From positions 2,046,001 through 2,110,000 of the forward strand of contig NZ_BNEL01000003.1 of the NCBI RefSeq assembly GCF_018327685.1: a DNA stretch of 64,000 nt, given 5' to 3'. Below the pieces are notes generated by a model. It was not told the DNA's origin. It saw nothing but the letters and a program-made list of their open reading frames with translations, and did not search any database. How positions within the stretch are numbered: position 1 is the first letter of the stretch; each line of letters starts with the position of its first letter. Below are positions 1 to 10,300 of this stretch, in pieces. The stretch comes from Streptomyces sp. TS71-3. Its GTDB lineage: Bacteria > Actinomycetota > Actinomycetes > Streptomycetales > Streptomycetaceae. The position numbers and the translations under genes were made by a program.

Positions 1-1
1 G

Positions 2-1174
2 CTCCGCCAGGTCGGCGAGCGGCTGGCCCGGATGGCCCTGGAGGGCTGGAACGCATACGGCTGGATGGCCTTCGAGTTCTCCCACCTCTACACGGACAGA
101 CCCGAGCGCGCCGGCGACGCCGATCTGCTGCACCTCGTCGTGCCGCAGGCCGAGGTCCGGATCGGCGGCGGTCCCGCGCTCGTGCGCAGCACGGACCCCG
201 GCCTCGTGGACGCGCTCGTCGCGCTGCTGTCCGAGCCCGTCGCGCCGAGCACGGCCGAGCCGCGCCCGATCGACGTGGCCGACGCAGGCGGGCAGTACCC
301 CGGCCTGGTGGCCCGCGCGATCGAGGAGATCAGGACCACCGAGCTCCAGAAGGTGATCATCTCCCGGCCCGTGCCGGTGCCCTTCCCCGTGGACTTCGTC
401 GCCACGTACGTCCGGGGACGCTCGTCCAACACTCCGGCCAGGTCCTTCCTGCTCGACCTCGGCGGCCGGCGCGTCGTCGGCTTCAGCCCGGAGACGGTCG
501 TGGAGGTCGACGCGGACGGCGAGGTGGTCACCCAGCCACTGGCCGGCACCCGGGCACGCGGACTCGGCGAGAGCGAGGACGCCCGGCTGCGTGCCGAACT
601 CCTCGCCGACCCCAAGGAGATCTCCGAGCACGTGCTCTCCGTCAAGCTGGCCGAGGAGGAGATGTCCACGGTGTGCAGGCCCGGCACGGTCTCGGTGCGC
701 GATCTGCTGAGCGTGCGTCAGCGCGGCAGCGTGCAGCACCTCGGCTCCACCGTGCACGGCACCCTCGACGAGGGCGCCACGGCGTGGGACGCCCTGCGAG
801 CCGTCTTCCCCGCGGTGACCGCCTCCGGCATCCCCAAGTCGCTCGCCTACGACTGCATCACGGGGCTTGAGGGGGACGCCCGGGGCATCTACGCCGGTGC
901 GGTCCTCAGGGCGTCGGGCGACGGGTCCCTCGATGCCGCCCTGGTGCTGCGCAGCCTCTTCGAGGAGCCCGGGAGGGCCTGGCTCCGCGCCGGTGCCGGC
1001 ATCCTCGCCGGGTCCACGCCGGCCCGTGAGCTGGAGGAGACCTGCGAGAAGCTGCGCAGCGTGGCCCCTTACGTGGTGCCCGCGCCGGACGCCGGGTCCG
1101 CGGCCGCCCCGTCTTCGGACACCCGGCCGTCGGCTGCCAGGGACGAGGAGCGGGTGTGCGCCTCGGAGAAGTAG
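2..1174 (+). CDS. salicylate synthase (MbtI/Irp9 family), 5' end outside window
   Basis: The reading frame is open from base 2 with coding-like sequence before the first ATG at 32, so the start lies to the left. The protein matches the chorismate-utilising family: GFSPE, the PLAGTRA motif, SGIPK, and a C-terminal half with YAGAVL and AGAGILAGSTP typical of isochorismate/salicylate synthases. Enzymes of this type convert chorismate via isochorismate to salicylate plus pyruvate in the cytosol. Salicylate would prime the aryl carrier domain at the N-terminus of the NRPS at 19980-23651. The next gene (MFS exporter) starts at 1156 inside the last codons, a 19-nt overlap implying translational coupling. 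A plain isochorismate synthase is the alternative; salicylate synthase is preferred because no functional isochorismatase/EntA pair is seen and the NRPS set is of the aryl-Cy type. Confidence 0.85.
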   Translation, partial: LRQVGERLARMALEGWNAYGWMAFEFSHLYTDRPERAGDADLLHLVVPQAEVRIGGGPALVRSTDPGLVDALVALLSEPVAPSTAEPRPIDVADAGGQYPGLVARAIEEIRTTELQKVIISRPVPVPFPVDFVATYVRGRSSNTPARSFLLDLGGRRVVGFSPETVVEVDADGEVVTQPLAGTRARGLGESEDARLRAELLADPKEISEHVLSVKLAEEEMSTVCRPGTVSVRDLLSVRQRGSVQHLGSTVHGTLDEGATAWDALRAVFPAVTASGIPKSLAYDCITGLEGDARGIYAGAVLRASGDGSLDAALVLRSLFEEPGRAWLRAGAGILAGSTPARELEETCEKLRSVAPYVVPAPDAGSAAAPSSDTRPSAARDEERVCASEK

Positions 1175-2460
1175 TCGTCGACGTCGCGCCGCTGAGGGCG
1201 AGCAGGAGCTTCCGGCTGGTCTTCGCCACCCAGGCGATCTCCATGATCGGCACGCAGCTCACCTCGGTGGCGGCGAGCCTCCAGGTCTACGAACTGACCG
1301 GCTCCTCGGTCCAGGTCGGGCTGATGAGCCTGGTGCTCGGCCTGTCGCTGCTGGTCGGCCTGGTGCTCGGCGGCGTTCTCGCGGACCGTGCCGACCGGCG
1401 CAGGGTGGTCCTCACCACCCGGGCGGTCACGGCCGTGGTGATCGCCGGCCTCGCGCTCAACGCCGCCTCGCCGCATCCACACGTCTGGTTCGTCTTCGTG
1501 GCCGCCGTGCTGGCCGGCGGGATCAGCGGGCTGGGCGGCCCGGCCCTGATGGCTGCCACGCCCGCCCTCGTGGGGCCGGGGCAGTTGGCCGCCGCCGGCG
1601 CGCTGGTCACGCTCACCGCGCAACTCGGCGGCATGGTCGGCCCCTCGCTCGCCGGTGTGATCAGCGCGGGGCCCGGACTCGCCGCCTGCTTCGCCATCGA
1701 CGCCGCCGTCTACGTCGCCGGGCTCGCGCTGCTCGCGCCGCTGCCCGCGCTGCCGCCCCAGGGCGAGGGGCCGGCCCAGCATCCGTTCCGGGCGATGGCG
1801 GAAGGGCTGCGCTTCGTGCGGAGCGACCAGGTCGTCAAGGGGCTGCTGCTGATCGACGTCTGTGCCATGGTCTTCGCGATGCCCTACGCACTCTTCCCTG
1901 AACTCGGTACCGAGCACTTCGGGGGAGGCCCCTCCACCGTCGGCCTGCTGTACACGGCTCCCGCCGTCGGGTCGTTCTGCGGAGCGCTCACCAGCGGCTG
2001 GACCGGCCGCGTGCACCACACGGGCCGCGCGCTGATCGGCGCGGTCGCGCTGTGGGGCGTGGCGATCTTCTGCTTCGGCCTCAGCCCGGGGCTGTGGAGC
2101 GCGCTGCTCTTCCTGGCGCTGGCGGGACTCGGTGACACCGTCTCGGAGGTGCTGCGCCGCGCGTTGCTCCAGCACTCCACGCCCGACCGCCTCCAGGGCC
2201 GGGTCGGCAGCCTCTGGCTCGCGCAGGCCACCGCGGGGCCCTCGGCGGGCAACCTGGAGGCCGGCCTGGTGGCCAGGGCGCTGGGCTCGGCGGCGGGTGC
2301 CGCGGTCGTCGGGGGGCTCGTCTGCCTGGCGGGCGTGGCAGCCGTCGCCGTCGCCCTGCCCGGGCTGCGTACGGCGAGCCTGCACCGTCGCCCCGCCGCG
2401 GGCACCGAGTACACCGAGGAAACCGAGGCCGCCGCCGAGCCGGCGCCGGCCGCCGACTGA
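1156..2460 (+). CDS. MFS exporter, EntS-like (probable siderophore export)
   Basis: 434-residue major facilitator with about 12 hydrophobic segments. The loop between TM2 and TM3 reads GGVLADRADRRRVVL, the MFS motif A signature. It begins with GTG at 1156, overlapping the salicylate synthase stop; no better start was seen. Overall layout resembles the enterobactin exporter EntS family. Position in a siderophore operon supports export of the finished siderophore through the inner membrane, but the substrate is inferred from context only. The C-terminal 25 residues are Glu/Pro/Ala-rich and probably cytosolic. Confidence 0.8.
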   Translation: MRLGEVVVDVAPLRASRSFRLVFATQAISMIGTQLTSVAASLQVYELTGSSVQVGLMSLVLGLSLLVGLVLGGVLADRADRRRVVLTTRAVTAVVIAGLALNAASPHPHVWFVFVAAVLAGGISGLGGPALMAATPALVGPGQLAAAGALVTLTAQLGGMVGPSLAGVISAGPGLAACFAIDAAVYVAGLALLAPLPALPPQGEGPAQHPFRAMAEGLRFVRSDQVVKGLLLIDVCAMVFAMPYALFPELGTEHFGGGPSTVGLLYTAPAVGSFCGALTSGWTGRVHHTGRALIGAVALWGVAIFCFGLSPGLWSALLFLALAGLGDTVSEVLRRALLQHSTPDRLQGRVGSLWLAQATAGPSAGNLEAGLVARALGSAAGAAVVGGLVCLAGVAAVAVALPGLRTASLHRRPAAGTEYTEETEAAAEPAPAAD

Positions 2461-2519
2461 CGTCCGCGCCCTTCACACACGTTCGCGACAGGGGGCGTTC
2501 GGCCCCTTCGGGGAGACCC

Positions 2520-3326
2520 ATGCCGAGTGCGAGGATCAACGGGATCAGGCTCCACTACGAGGACACCGGCCGCGGCGAGCCGGTGGTCCTGGTGATGGGC
2601 CAGGGCGCCGGAGGGCGGGCCTGGCACCTGCACCAGGTGCCGGCGCTCGTACGGGCCGGGTACCGGGTCGTCACCTTCGACAACCGCGGCATACCGCCGA
2701 GCGACGAGTGCCCCGATGGGTTCACCGTCGACGACATGGTGGCCGACACCGCCGGTCTCGCCGACCACCTGGACCTCGGGCCGTGCCGGTACGTCGGTGT
2801 CTCCCTCGGTGCCCATATTGTCCAGGAACTGATGCTGAGCCGGCCCGGATCCGTGCGGCAGGGCGTCCTGATGGCCACCCGGGGCCGCACCGACGCCATG
2901 CGCTCCGCCATGGCCGCCGCCGAGCGCGCGCTGCACGACAGCAAGATGGTGCTGCCGCCCGGGTACGCCGCCTGGATCCGTGCGCTGCGGAACCTGTCGC
3001 CGCGCACGCTCGACGACGACGCGCGGGTGCGGGACTGGCTGGAGCTGTTCACGTTCTCGCCGCAGCCGGACGGGCCGGGCGTGCGCGCCCAGATGGATCT
3101 GGAGATCCCCTCGGGGCGGCTCGGCGCCTACGGGGCGATCGACGTGCCCTGCCTGGTGATCGGGTTCGCGGACGACGTGGCCCTGCCCCCGCACCTGGGC
3201 CGCGAGGTCGCCGCCGCGATCCCCACGGCCCGCTACCAGGAGATCGCAGGCTGCGGGCACTACGGCTATCTGGAGCGGCCCGACGACGTGAACCGCGTGC
3301 TGATCGAGTTCTTCCACCTCGGTTGA
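2520..3326 (+). CDS. alpha/beta hydrolase, possible siderophore-releasing or hydrolysing enzyme
   Basis: 268 residues, typical alpha/beta hydrolase fold length. The nucleophile elbow is GVSLGAH (Ser near residue 98), the oxyanion region is VMGQGAGGRAWH, and the catalytic His is in GCGHYGYLERPDDV near the C-terminus. A GGGGAGA ribosome site precedes ATG 2520. It is the last gene of the upstream operon (salicylate synthase, exporter). None of the four NRPSs in the window ends in a thioesterase domain, so this enzyme is one candidate for chain release, proofreading, or hydrolysis of the ferric siderophore after uptake. It lacks the sequence feel of a type II thioesterase, so the role is open. 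Confidence 0.7.
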   Translation: MPSARINGIRLHYEDTGRGEPVVLVMGQGAGGRAWHLHQVPALVRAGYRVVTFDNRGIPPSDECPDGFTVDDMVADTAGLADHLDLGPCRYVGVSLGAHIVQELMLSRPGSVRQGVLMATRGRTDAMRSAMAAAERALHDSKMVLPPGYAAWIRALRNLSPRTLDDDARVRDWLELFTFSPQPDGPGVRAQMDLEIPSGRLGAYGAIDVPCLVIGFADDVALPPHLGREVAAAIPTARYQEIAGCGHYGYLERPDDVNRVLIEFFHLG

Positions 3327-3333
3327 TATTAAG

Positions 3334-3352
3334 TTAGGTTAGCCTCACCTAA
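3334..3352. promoter_or_regulatory. iron box (DmdR/IdeR operator)
   Basis: TTAGGTTAGCCTCACCTAA, an imperfect palindrome with the classic actinobacterial iron-box pattern. It sits 19 bp before the panD start and directly after the hydrolase gene, so it would repress the panD-mbtH-NRPS operon when ferrous iron is plentiful. Confidence 0.9.
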
Positions 3353-3370
3353 GTATCCAGGTAGGGGGTA

Positions 3371-3838
3371 GTGGTGCACCGCACCTTGCTCAACGGAAAG
3401 ATCCACCGCGCCACCGTGACCCAGGCGGACCTGCATTACGTGGGTTCCCTGACGATCGACGAGGACCTGATGGACGCCGCTGGCATCGTCGAGGGCGAGG
3501 CGGTACAGGTCGTCGACATCGAGAACGGAGCCCGCCTCACCACGTACGCCATCACCGGCGAACGGGGCAGCGGCGTCATCGGTGTCAACGGCGCGGCCGC
3601 CCACCTCGTCCAGCCGGGCCACCTGGTCATCGTCATGACCTTCGCCGTGCTCGACGCGTCCGAACTGGCCGGGCACCGGCCCCGGGTCGTCCATGTCGAC
3701 AAGGCCAACAGGATCGTCGCGCTCGGCGCCGACCCGGCACAGCCCGTCCCCGGCGTCCCCGGACAGCTCTCCGGAGCCCTCACCGACGTGGCCGCGCGGC
3801 ACCCGGGCGACCGGTCCGAGAAGCAGGAGGACAACTAG
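3371..3838 (+). CDS. panD: aspartate 1-decarboxylase (pathway-dedicated beta-alanine supply)
   Basis: 155 residues. Pyruvoyl-dependent L-aspartate decarboxylase making beta-alanine and CO2. The self-cleavage site YVGS is at Gly25-Ser26 if the first GTG (3371) is used, or Gly24-Ser25, the textbook numbering, if the second GTG (3374) is used. The conserved block [21 protein letters not shown] is also present (shown in pieces: [15 protein letters not shown]). The C-terminal tail is longer than the 126-residue E. coli protein. It lies right behind an iron box and just ahead of an mbtH gene and an NRPS whose adenylation code fits a beta-amino acid. That context implies iron-regulated beta-alanine supply for the siderophore and not general pantothenate synthesis. 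Confidence 0.92.
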   Translation: MVHRTLLNGKIHRATVTQADLHYVGSLTIDEDLMDAAGIVEGEAVQVVDIENGARLTTYAITGERGSGVIGVNGAAAHLVQPGHLVIVMTFAVLDASELAGHRPRVVHVDKANRIVALGADPAQPVPGVPGQLSGALTDVAARHPGDRSEKQEDN

Positions 3839-3839
3839 C

Positions 3840-4058
3840 ATGGCCAACCCGTTCGACGACGAGGACGGCGTCTTCCGCGTCCTGGTCAACGACGAGGACC
3901 AGTACTCCCTGTGGCCCGACTTCGCGCCGGTGCCGGACGGCTGGCGAAGCGCGCACGGCCCGGACGGCAGAGGTGCCTGCCTGGAGTACATCGAGCGGCA
4001 CTGGACGGACATGCGCCCGCGCAGCCTGGCGGACGCCATGCGCCGGGCCGGCTCTTGA
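3840..4058 (+). CDS. MbtH-like protein
   Basis: 72 residues starting [10 protein letters not shown], with the MbtH signature: [17 protein letters not shown] and the C-terminal [14 protein letters not shown]. MbtH-like proteins bind and activate adenylation domains of NRPSs. ATG 3840 follows the panD stop by one base, and its own stop overlaps the ATG of the first NRPS (ATGA at 4057-4060), so these genes are translationally coupled. It probably serves several of the four NRPSs. Confidence 0.93.
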   Translation: MANPFDDEDGVFRVLVNDEDQYSLWPDFAPVPDGWRSAHGPDGRGACLEYIERHWTDMRPRSLADAMRRAGS

Positions 4059-7000
4059 TGGCCGCCCGCGCGCGCGTGGAGGACGTCCTCCCGCTGTCGC
4101 CGATGCAGGAGGGCATGCTCTTCCACGCCTGGTACGACCGGGGCGCCATGGACGTCTACACGGGCCGGACCACCATCGCCCTCGACGGTTCCCTGGACGC
4201 CGCGCGGCTGCGCACGGCCGCCGACGCCCTACTCGCCCGGCACGCGAACCTGCGCGCCGCCTTCCGCACGCAGCGTTCCGGCCGTCCTGTGCAGGTGGTC
4301 AGGTCCGCCGTCGCCGCCGACTGGCGCACCACGGACCTGAGCGCCCTGATGCCCCGTGAGCGCGAGGAGGCGTTCGCGCGGATCCAGGCCGACGGCGGGG
4401 ACGAGCGGTTCGACCTGATGCGGCCGCCCCTGGTCCGGTTCCACCTGGTGACCCTCGGCGCGCGCGACCACCGGCTGGTGATCACCTCTCACCACCTGCT
4501 CTGGGACGGATGGTCGGCCCCGGTCCTGGTGCGCGAGCTGTTCCAGCTCTACGGCTCAGGCGGCGACCGGGCAGCCCTGCCCCGCGTGCACCCGTACCGC
4601 GACTACCTCGCCTGGCTCGCCCGCCAGGACGCGGAGGCCGCGCGGGAGGCCTGGCGCGCGGCCCTCGAAGGCCTCGACGAGCCGGCGACGCTCGCCGCGG
4701 GAGCCTGGCAGGGGACGGCCGAGCGGCCCGAGCAGTTCGTCCTGCGCCTCTCCGAGGAGGAGACCGCGGCGCTCACCACCGCGGCCCGGGCCTGCGGAGT
4801 CACCGTCAGCACGGCGCTCCAGTGCCTGTGGGCGGTGCTGCTCGGCGCGCTCACCGGACGCCGCGACGTGGTCCTCGGCGCCACCGTCTCCGGACGCGAC
4901 GCGCAGATACCCGGCATCGAGTCCATGGTGGGCCTGTTCATCAACACCCTGCCGGTGCGGGTGCGGCTGCGCCCCGACGAGCCGCTGGCCGACCTGCTCG
5001 CACGGGTGCAGTCCGAGCAGTCCGCCCTCCTGGACCACCGGCACCTGGGCCTCGCCGAGATCCAGCGCGCCGCGGGCCACCCCGCGCTCTTCGACACCCT
5101 GCTGGTGTTCGAGAGCTACCCGATCGACGACGACGGCATCGCCCGCGCGCTGGACCCCGCCGGCCTGCGGATGACCGGCGTCCAGGTACGGGACGCCACC
5201 CACTACCCCCTCACCCTCACGGCCCTGCCCGGCACCCGGCTCACCCTCACCTTCGGGCACCGCCCCACCGTCCTCGACCGTCCCGCGGTGGCCGCACTCG
5301 CCGAGCGGCTGACCCGCCTGATACGGACGCTCGGCGAGGACCCCGCGCGGCCCGTCGCCCGGCTCGACCTGCTCACCGCGGCCGAGCACCGGACCCTCAA
5401 GGAGCGCGCCGAGCGCGCCGAACGGCCGCTGCCCCACGCCACGGTCCGCGGGCTGTTCGAGGAACAGGCCGCCCGCACCCCGGACGCGGCCGCCCTGCAC
5501 CACCGCGGCACCTCCCTCACCTTCGCCGAACTCGACGCCAGGGCCGACCGGCTGGCCGCCGCGCTCACCGCGCGCGGCGCCGCACCCGACTCCGTGGTCG
5601 CCGTGGCCCTGCCCCGCGGGGCCGACCTGGTGGTGGCCCTGCTCGCCGTCCTCAAGGCCGGGGCCGCCGTGCTGCCACTCGACCCGGGCTACCCGCCCGA
5701 GCGCATCGCCCTGATGCTCGGCGACGCGGCGCCCCACACCGTCGTCTGCGCACCTGGGACAGCAGCCACGCTCGGCGTCGCGCCCCACCTGGTGTGCCCC
5801 CCTGACACCGCGCCACCGCCCGGACGCGGCCGCCCCGACCGCCCCGCCCTGGCCCCTGACCACGCCGGGTACGTCATCTTCACCTCCGGCTCCACGGGCC
5901 GCCCCAAGGGCGTCGTCGGCACCCAGCGCGGCCTCGCCAACCGGCTGGCGTGGGGCCGCGAGCTGACCGCCGGCGGCAGCGGCCCCCGTATGGCCAAGAG
6001 CCCGCTCAGCTTCATCGACGGACTGACCGAACTGCTGGGCGCCCTGGTCGTGGGCGAGGCCGTGGTGCTCGCCGACGACGCGGACACCGGCGACCCCGTG
6101 GCACTCGCCGCGCTGGCCGACCGCCACGGGGCGGCCCTGCTGACCGCCGTCCCCAGCCTCCTTGCCGTGCTGGCCGAATCCGCCCCGGAGGGCACCTTCG
6201 GCTCCGTGCGCACGTGGGTGTCGAGCGGTGAGCCGCTCTCCGGGGAGCTGGCACGGGCGCTCGCCGCCCGCTGGCCCCGGGCCCGTCTCGTCAACCTCTA
6301 CGGCTGCTCGGAGGCGGCCGGCGACAGCCTCGTCCACACCTGCGGCGCCGGTGACGGCGACGGTCCCGTCCCGCTGGGCCGCCCGCTCGCCCGCACGCGC
6401 GTCCACGTGCTCGACGCGTTCCTCCGCCCGGTGCCTCCCGGCGCGGTCGGCGAGCTGTACCTCGCAGGCGCCGGCGTCGCACGCGGCTACCTGGGCCGTG
6501 CGGCCCGCACCGCGGAACGGTTCACCGCCGACCCCTACGGGCCGCCCGGCAGCCGTATGTACCGCACCGGCGACCTGGCGCGGCAGCGCGCGGACGGCAC
6601 CGTGGAGTTCCTCGGCAGGGCCGACGACCAGGTCAAGATCAGGGGCTTCAGGGTCGAGCCCGGCGAGGTGGAGGCGGCACTGCGCGCCCTGCCGGGCATC
6701 GCCCGCGCCGCCGTCGTCGCACGGCGGCACGGAGCGGGACCAGCGCGGCAACTCGTCGCCTACGTGGTGCCGGAGCGGGGCCCCACCCCCGAGGAGCGGG
6801 GCGCCGCCCCCGAGCCCGCCGCGGTCCGCCGCGCACTCGCCGGACACCTCCCCGACCACCTCGTGCCCTCCGCCGTCGTGGTGCTCGACGCGCTGCCGCA
6901 CACCCCCAGCGGAAAGCTCGACCGCCGGGCCCTGCCCGCGCCCGGCACCACCCCCGGCGGCGCCTACGAGCCACCGCGCGGCACGGCGGAGACGACACTG

Positions 7001-7306
7001 TGCGCGCTCTTCGCCGACGTGCTCGACCGCAGCCGGGTCGGCGTCAACGACGACTTCTTCGAGCTGGGCGGCGACAGCATCGTCTCCGTGCGGCTCTCCG
7101 ACCGCGCCCGCAGGGCCGGCCTCATGCTCTCCCCCCGGGACGTGTTCACCGGGCGCACCCCGGCCGGCCTCGCCGCCCTGCTGGCCGACCGGGACACCAA
7201 GGACACCGAGGACACGCGCACCGGGGAGTTCACGGCGCCCACCGCACCCCTGGTGGCCCTCAGCAGCACGCAGCTCGACACCATCAAGGCGAGGTGGGCC
7301 CGATGA
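4058..7306 (+). CDS. NRPS A: C-A-PCP, predicted beta-alanine module
   Basis: 1082 residues. Condensation domain about 8-440 with [10 protein letters not shown]; its opening [13 protein letters not shown] is the style seen in GrsB-type condensation domains that accept D-configured donors. Adenylation domain about 465-955 with [21 protein letters not shown] and [11 protein letters not shown]. Carrier domain with [11 protein letters not shown], Ser near 1006. No epimerase or thioesterase. Aligning to GrsA, the pocket reads I-D-T-T-V-S-L-G-D-K. The Asp has moved from position 235 to 236, the hallmark of beta-amino acid pockets, and the code resembles published beta-alanine codes of the VDxVISxxD type. 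Together with panD upstream, beta-alanine is the likely substrate. The ATG at 4058 was chosen over the further-upstream open frame because it overlaps the mbtH stop. Confidence 0.9.
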   Translation: MAARARVEDVLPLSPMQEGMLFHAWYDRGAMDVYTGRTTIALDGSLDAARLRTAADALLARHANLRAAFRTQRSGRPVQVVRSAVAADWRTTDLSALMPREREEAFARIQADGGDERFDLMRPPLVRFHLVTLGARDHRLVITSHHLLWDGWSAPVLVRELFQLYGSGGDRAALPRVHPYRDYLAWLARQDAEAAREAWRAALEGLDEPATLAAGAWQGTAERPEQFVLRLSEEETAALTTAARACGVTVSTALQCLWAVLLGALTGRRDVVLGATVSGRDAQIPGIESMVGLFINTLPVRVRLRPDEPLADLLARVQSEQSALLDHRHLGLAEIQRAAGHPALFDTLLVFESYPIDDDGIARALDPAGLRMTGVQVRDATHYPLTLTALPGTRLTLTFGHRPTVLDRPAVAALAERLTRLIRTLGEDPARPVARLDLLTAAEHRTLKERAERAERPLPHATVRGLFEEQAARTPDAAALHHRGTSLTFAELDARADRLAAALTARGAAPDSVVAVALPRGADLVVALLAVLKAGAAVLPLDPGYPPERIALMLGDAAPHTVVCAPGTAATLGVAPHLVCPPDTAPPPGRGRPDRPALAPDHAGYVIFTSGSTGRPKGVVGTQRGLANRLAWGRELTAGGSGPRMAKSPLSFIDGLTELLGALVVGEAVVLADDADTGDPVALAALADRHGAALLTAVPSLLAVLAESAPEGTFGSVRTWVSSGEPLSGELARALAARWPRARLVNLYGCSEAAGDSLVHTCGAGDGDGPVPLGRPLARTRVHVLDAFLRPVPPGAVGELYLAGAGVARGYLGRAARTAERFTADPYGPPGSRMYRTGDLARQRADGTVEFLGRADDQVKIRGFRVEPGEVEAALRALPGIARAAVVARRHGAGPARQLVAYVVPERGPTPEERGAAPEPAAVRRALAGHLPDHLVPSAVVVLDALPHTPSGKLDRRALPAPGTTPGGAYEPPRGTAETTLCALFADVLDRSRVGVNDDFFELGGDSIVSVRLSDRARRAGLMLSPRDVFTGRTPAGLAALLADRDTKDTEDTRTGEFTAPTAPLVALSSTQLDTIKARWAR

Positions 7307-10300
7307 GCCAGGAGCCCGGAGGGGCGGGCGGCGACTCCCTGGTGGAGGACGTCCTGCCGCTGTCCCCGCTCCAGCAGGGCCTGCTGTTCCACGCCCTCTT
7401 CGACGAGGGCGCGCAGGACGTCTACACCATGCAGTCGCTGGTCGGGATGGAGGGCCCGCTGCGGCCCGAGGTGCTGCGCTCGGCGGCGGGCGAACTGCTC
7501 GCGCGCCACGCCAACCTGCGCAGCGCCTTCCTCCACGAGGACGTGGACGATCCGGTCCAGGTCGTGCTGAAGGAGACCGCGCTCGACTGGAGGCAGGCCG
7601 ACCTCGGCGCCGTCACCGCGGACGAGCGCGAGGCCGAGCTGGCCCGCCTGACCGCCGCGGACGCCACCGCGCGCTTCGACCTCACGAGCCCCCCGCTGCT
7701 GCGCCTCACGCTGGCCGCGCTCGGCGGGGACCGGTGGCTGCTGGTGATCACCAACCACCACCTCCTCCTGGACGGCTGGTCCGTGCCCCTGCTGGTGCGC
7801 GAACTTCTCCAGCTGTACGCGGCCCGGATCGCCCCCGAGCGCTGTCCGCCGCCGCCCGCCGTGCGCCCCTACCGCGACTTCCTCGCCTGGCTGGCCTCGC
7901 GGGACAGCCAGGCGTCGGGACGTGCCTGGCGCGAGGCGCTGGCCGGGGCCGCGCCCACGATGCTCGCGCCGCGCGCAGTGGGGCCCGTACCGGTCACGCC
8001 GGAGCTGCACACCCTGACCTTCGGCCAGGAGACGACCGACGCGCTCAGGGCCCTGGCCAGGAGCCGCGGTGTCACCGCCAACACCGTGGTGCAGGGCCTC
8101 TGGGCTCTGCTGCTGGCCCGGCTCACCGGCCGTCAGGACGTGGTCTTCGGCGCCACCGTGGCGGGACGGCCGCCCGAACTGACCGGCGTCGACACCATGA
8201 TCGGCCTGTTCATCAACACCGTGCCGGTCCGGGTGTCCCTGCCGCCCGGCGAGAGCGCGGGCACCTTCCTGCGCCGGCTCCAGGACGAGCAGTCCCGGCT
8301 GATGGACCACCAGTACCTGGGGCTCACCGAGATCCAGCGCCACGCCGCCACGGGCGACCTCTTCGACACCCTCCTCGTCTTCGAGAACTACCCGATCGAC
8401 AAGGGGGCCGTCTCGGCTGCCGAGGCCGCGTCAGGACTGCGGATCACGGACGTCACGGGCAGCGGCGCCACCCACTACCCGCTCACCCTCGCGGTGCTGG
8501 ACGAGCGGCACCTCTCCGTCGTCCTCGAATTCCGCCCCGACGCCTACACGCGTACCGAGGTGGAGCGCATCGCCGGGCGCTTCGAGCGGCTGGCGGGCGC
8601 CCTCCTCGCGGCACCCGACACACCGCTCGCGGCCCTGGACGCCCTCGACCCCGCCGAGCGCGGCGCGCTGCTCGCCGCGGGCACGGGCGGGCGGGCGCCG
8701 GCCACGGCCACCACCATGCCGGAGGTGTTCCAGGCGCAGGCGGCGCGCACCCCCGACGCCGTCGCGGTCGTCGGGGACGGGCGGCGGCTGACCTTCGCCG
8801 AGCTGAACACCGCGGCCAACCGGCTGGCCCGGCTCCTCGTCGCCAGGGGGGCGGGCCCCGAGAAGATCGTCGCCCTGGCGCTGCCGCCCGTCCCCGACAC
8901 CCTCACCGCGCTCCTCGCGGTGCAGAAGGCGGGCGCCGCCTACCTGCCCCTCGATCCCGCCTGGCCCGCCGGGCGCATCGCCGGCATGCTCGCAGACGCC
9001 CGGTCCGTCGCGGTGCTCGCCGCCACCGCCACCGTGCCGGGCCCTGACGCGCTCGACGGCACACCGGTGCTCCTGGTCGACGACCCGGACACCGGGCGCG
9101 CTCTCGCCGAGGCGGACGGCCGCGACCTCACCGACGCGGACCGCCGGGCGCCCCTGCTGCCCGAGCACCCCGCCTACGTCATCTACACCTCGGGGTCCAC
9201 CGGCCGCCCGAAGGCCGTGGTGGTGCCGCAGCGCGCCATCGCCAACCTCTTCGCGGCGCACCACGACGCCCTCTTCGCACCGGCCTCGCGCACGGTGGGC
9301 GGGCGGCCGCTGCGGGTCGGGCACGCCTGGCCCACCGCCTTCGACGCCTCCTGGCAGCCGATGCTCTGGATGTTCGCGGGGCATGAACTGCACCTGGTGC
9401 CCGAGGACGTGCGCCGCGACCCGGCACGGCTGCGCGCCTTCCTCGCCGGACACGGCATCGAGTTCATCGAGCTGTCGCCGTCCCTGCTCGGCGAACTTGT
9501 CGCGCAGCGCGGCTGGCGCGGCGAGCTGAAGGTGCTGGGCGTCGGCGGCGAGGCCGTGCCGCCCGACCTGTGGCACACGCTGCGCACGGAGCGGGGGCTG
9601 AGCGTCCACAACCTGTACGGGCCCACCGAGTGCACTGTCGACTCCGCCGACTGCGACCTCTCCCTCAGCGAGGGGCCCGCCATCGGCCGCCCCGTCGCCG
9701 GCGCCCGCCTCTACGTCCTCGACGGCCACCTGAACCCGGTCCCCGTCGGTGTCGAGGGCGAGCTCTACATCGCCGGCGCGGGCCTGGCCCGCGGCTACCT
9801 CGGCCGGCCCGGCACCACCGCGGGCCGCTTCGTGGCCGACCCCTTCGCCGGCACGCCCGGCGCCCGGATGTACCGCACCGGAGACCTCGCACGGTGGAGC
9901 GCGGACGGCCTCGTCGAGTGCCTGGGCCGCGTGGACGACCAGGTGAAGATCCGCGGCTACCGGGTCGAGCCCGGCGAGATCGAGGCCGTGCTGCTCGGCA
10001 GCCCACAGATCGAGCGCACAGCGGTGGTGGTCCGCGAGGACACCCCCGGAGTACGCCGCCTCGTCGCCTACGTGGTGCCCGCTCCCGGGGCGCCGCCCGC
10101 CGATCAGACGGCCGAACTGCTGCGTCGCGCCGTGGCCGGCGTGCTGCCCGACTACATGGTGCCGTCGGCGTTCGTCACGGTCGTCGGTTTCCCGCTCACC
10201 CTCAACGGCAAGCTCGACACCGCCGCGCTGCCCGCCCCGTCCCGGACGGCGGGGCCCTCCGCACAGCAGCCGCGCGACGAGGGCGAGCGACGCCTCGCCG

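Noticed and set aside
3371..3838. PanD as a pantothenate housekeeping gene
   Set aside because: No panB or panC nearby, and it follows an iron box in an NRPS operon.
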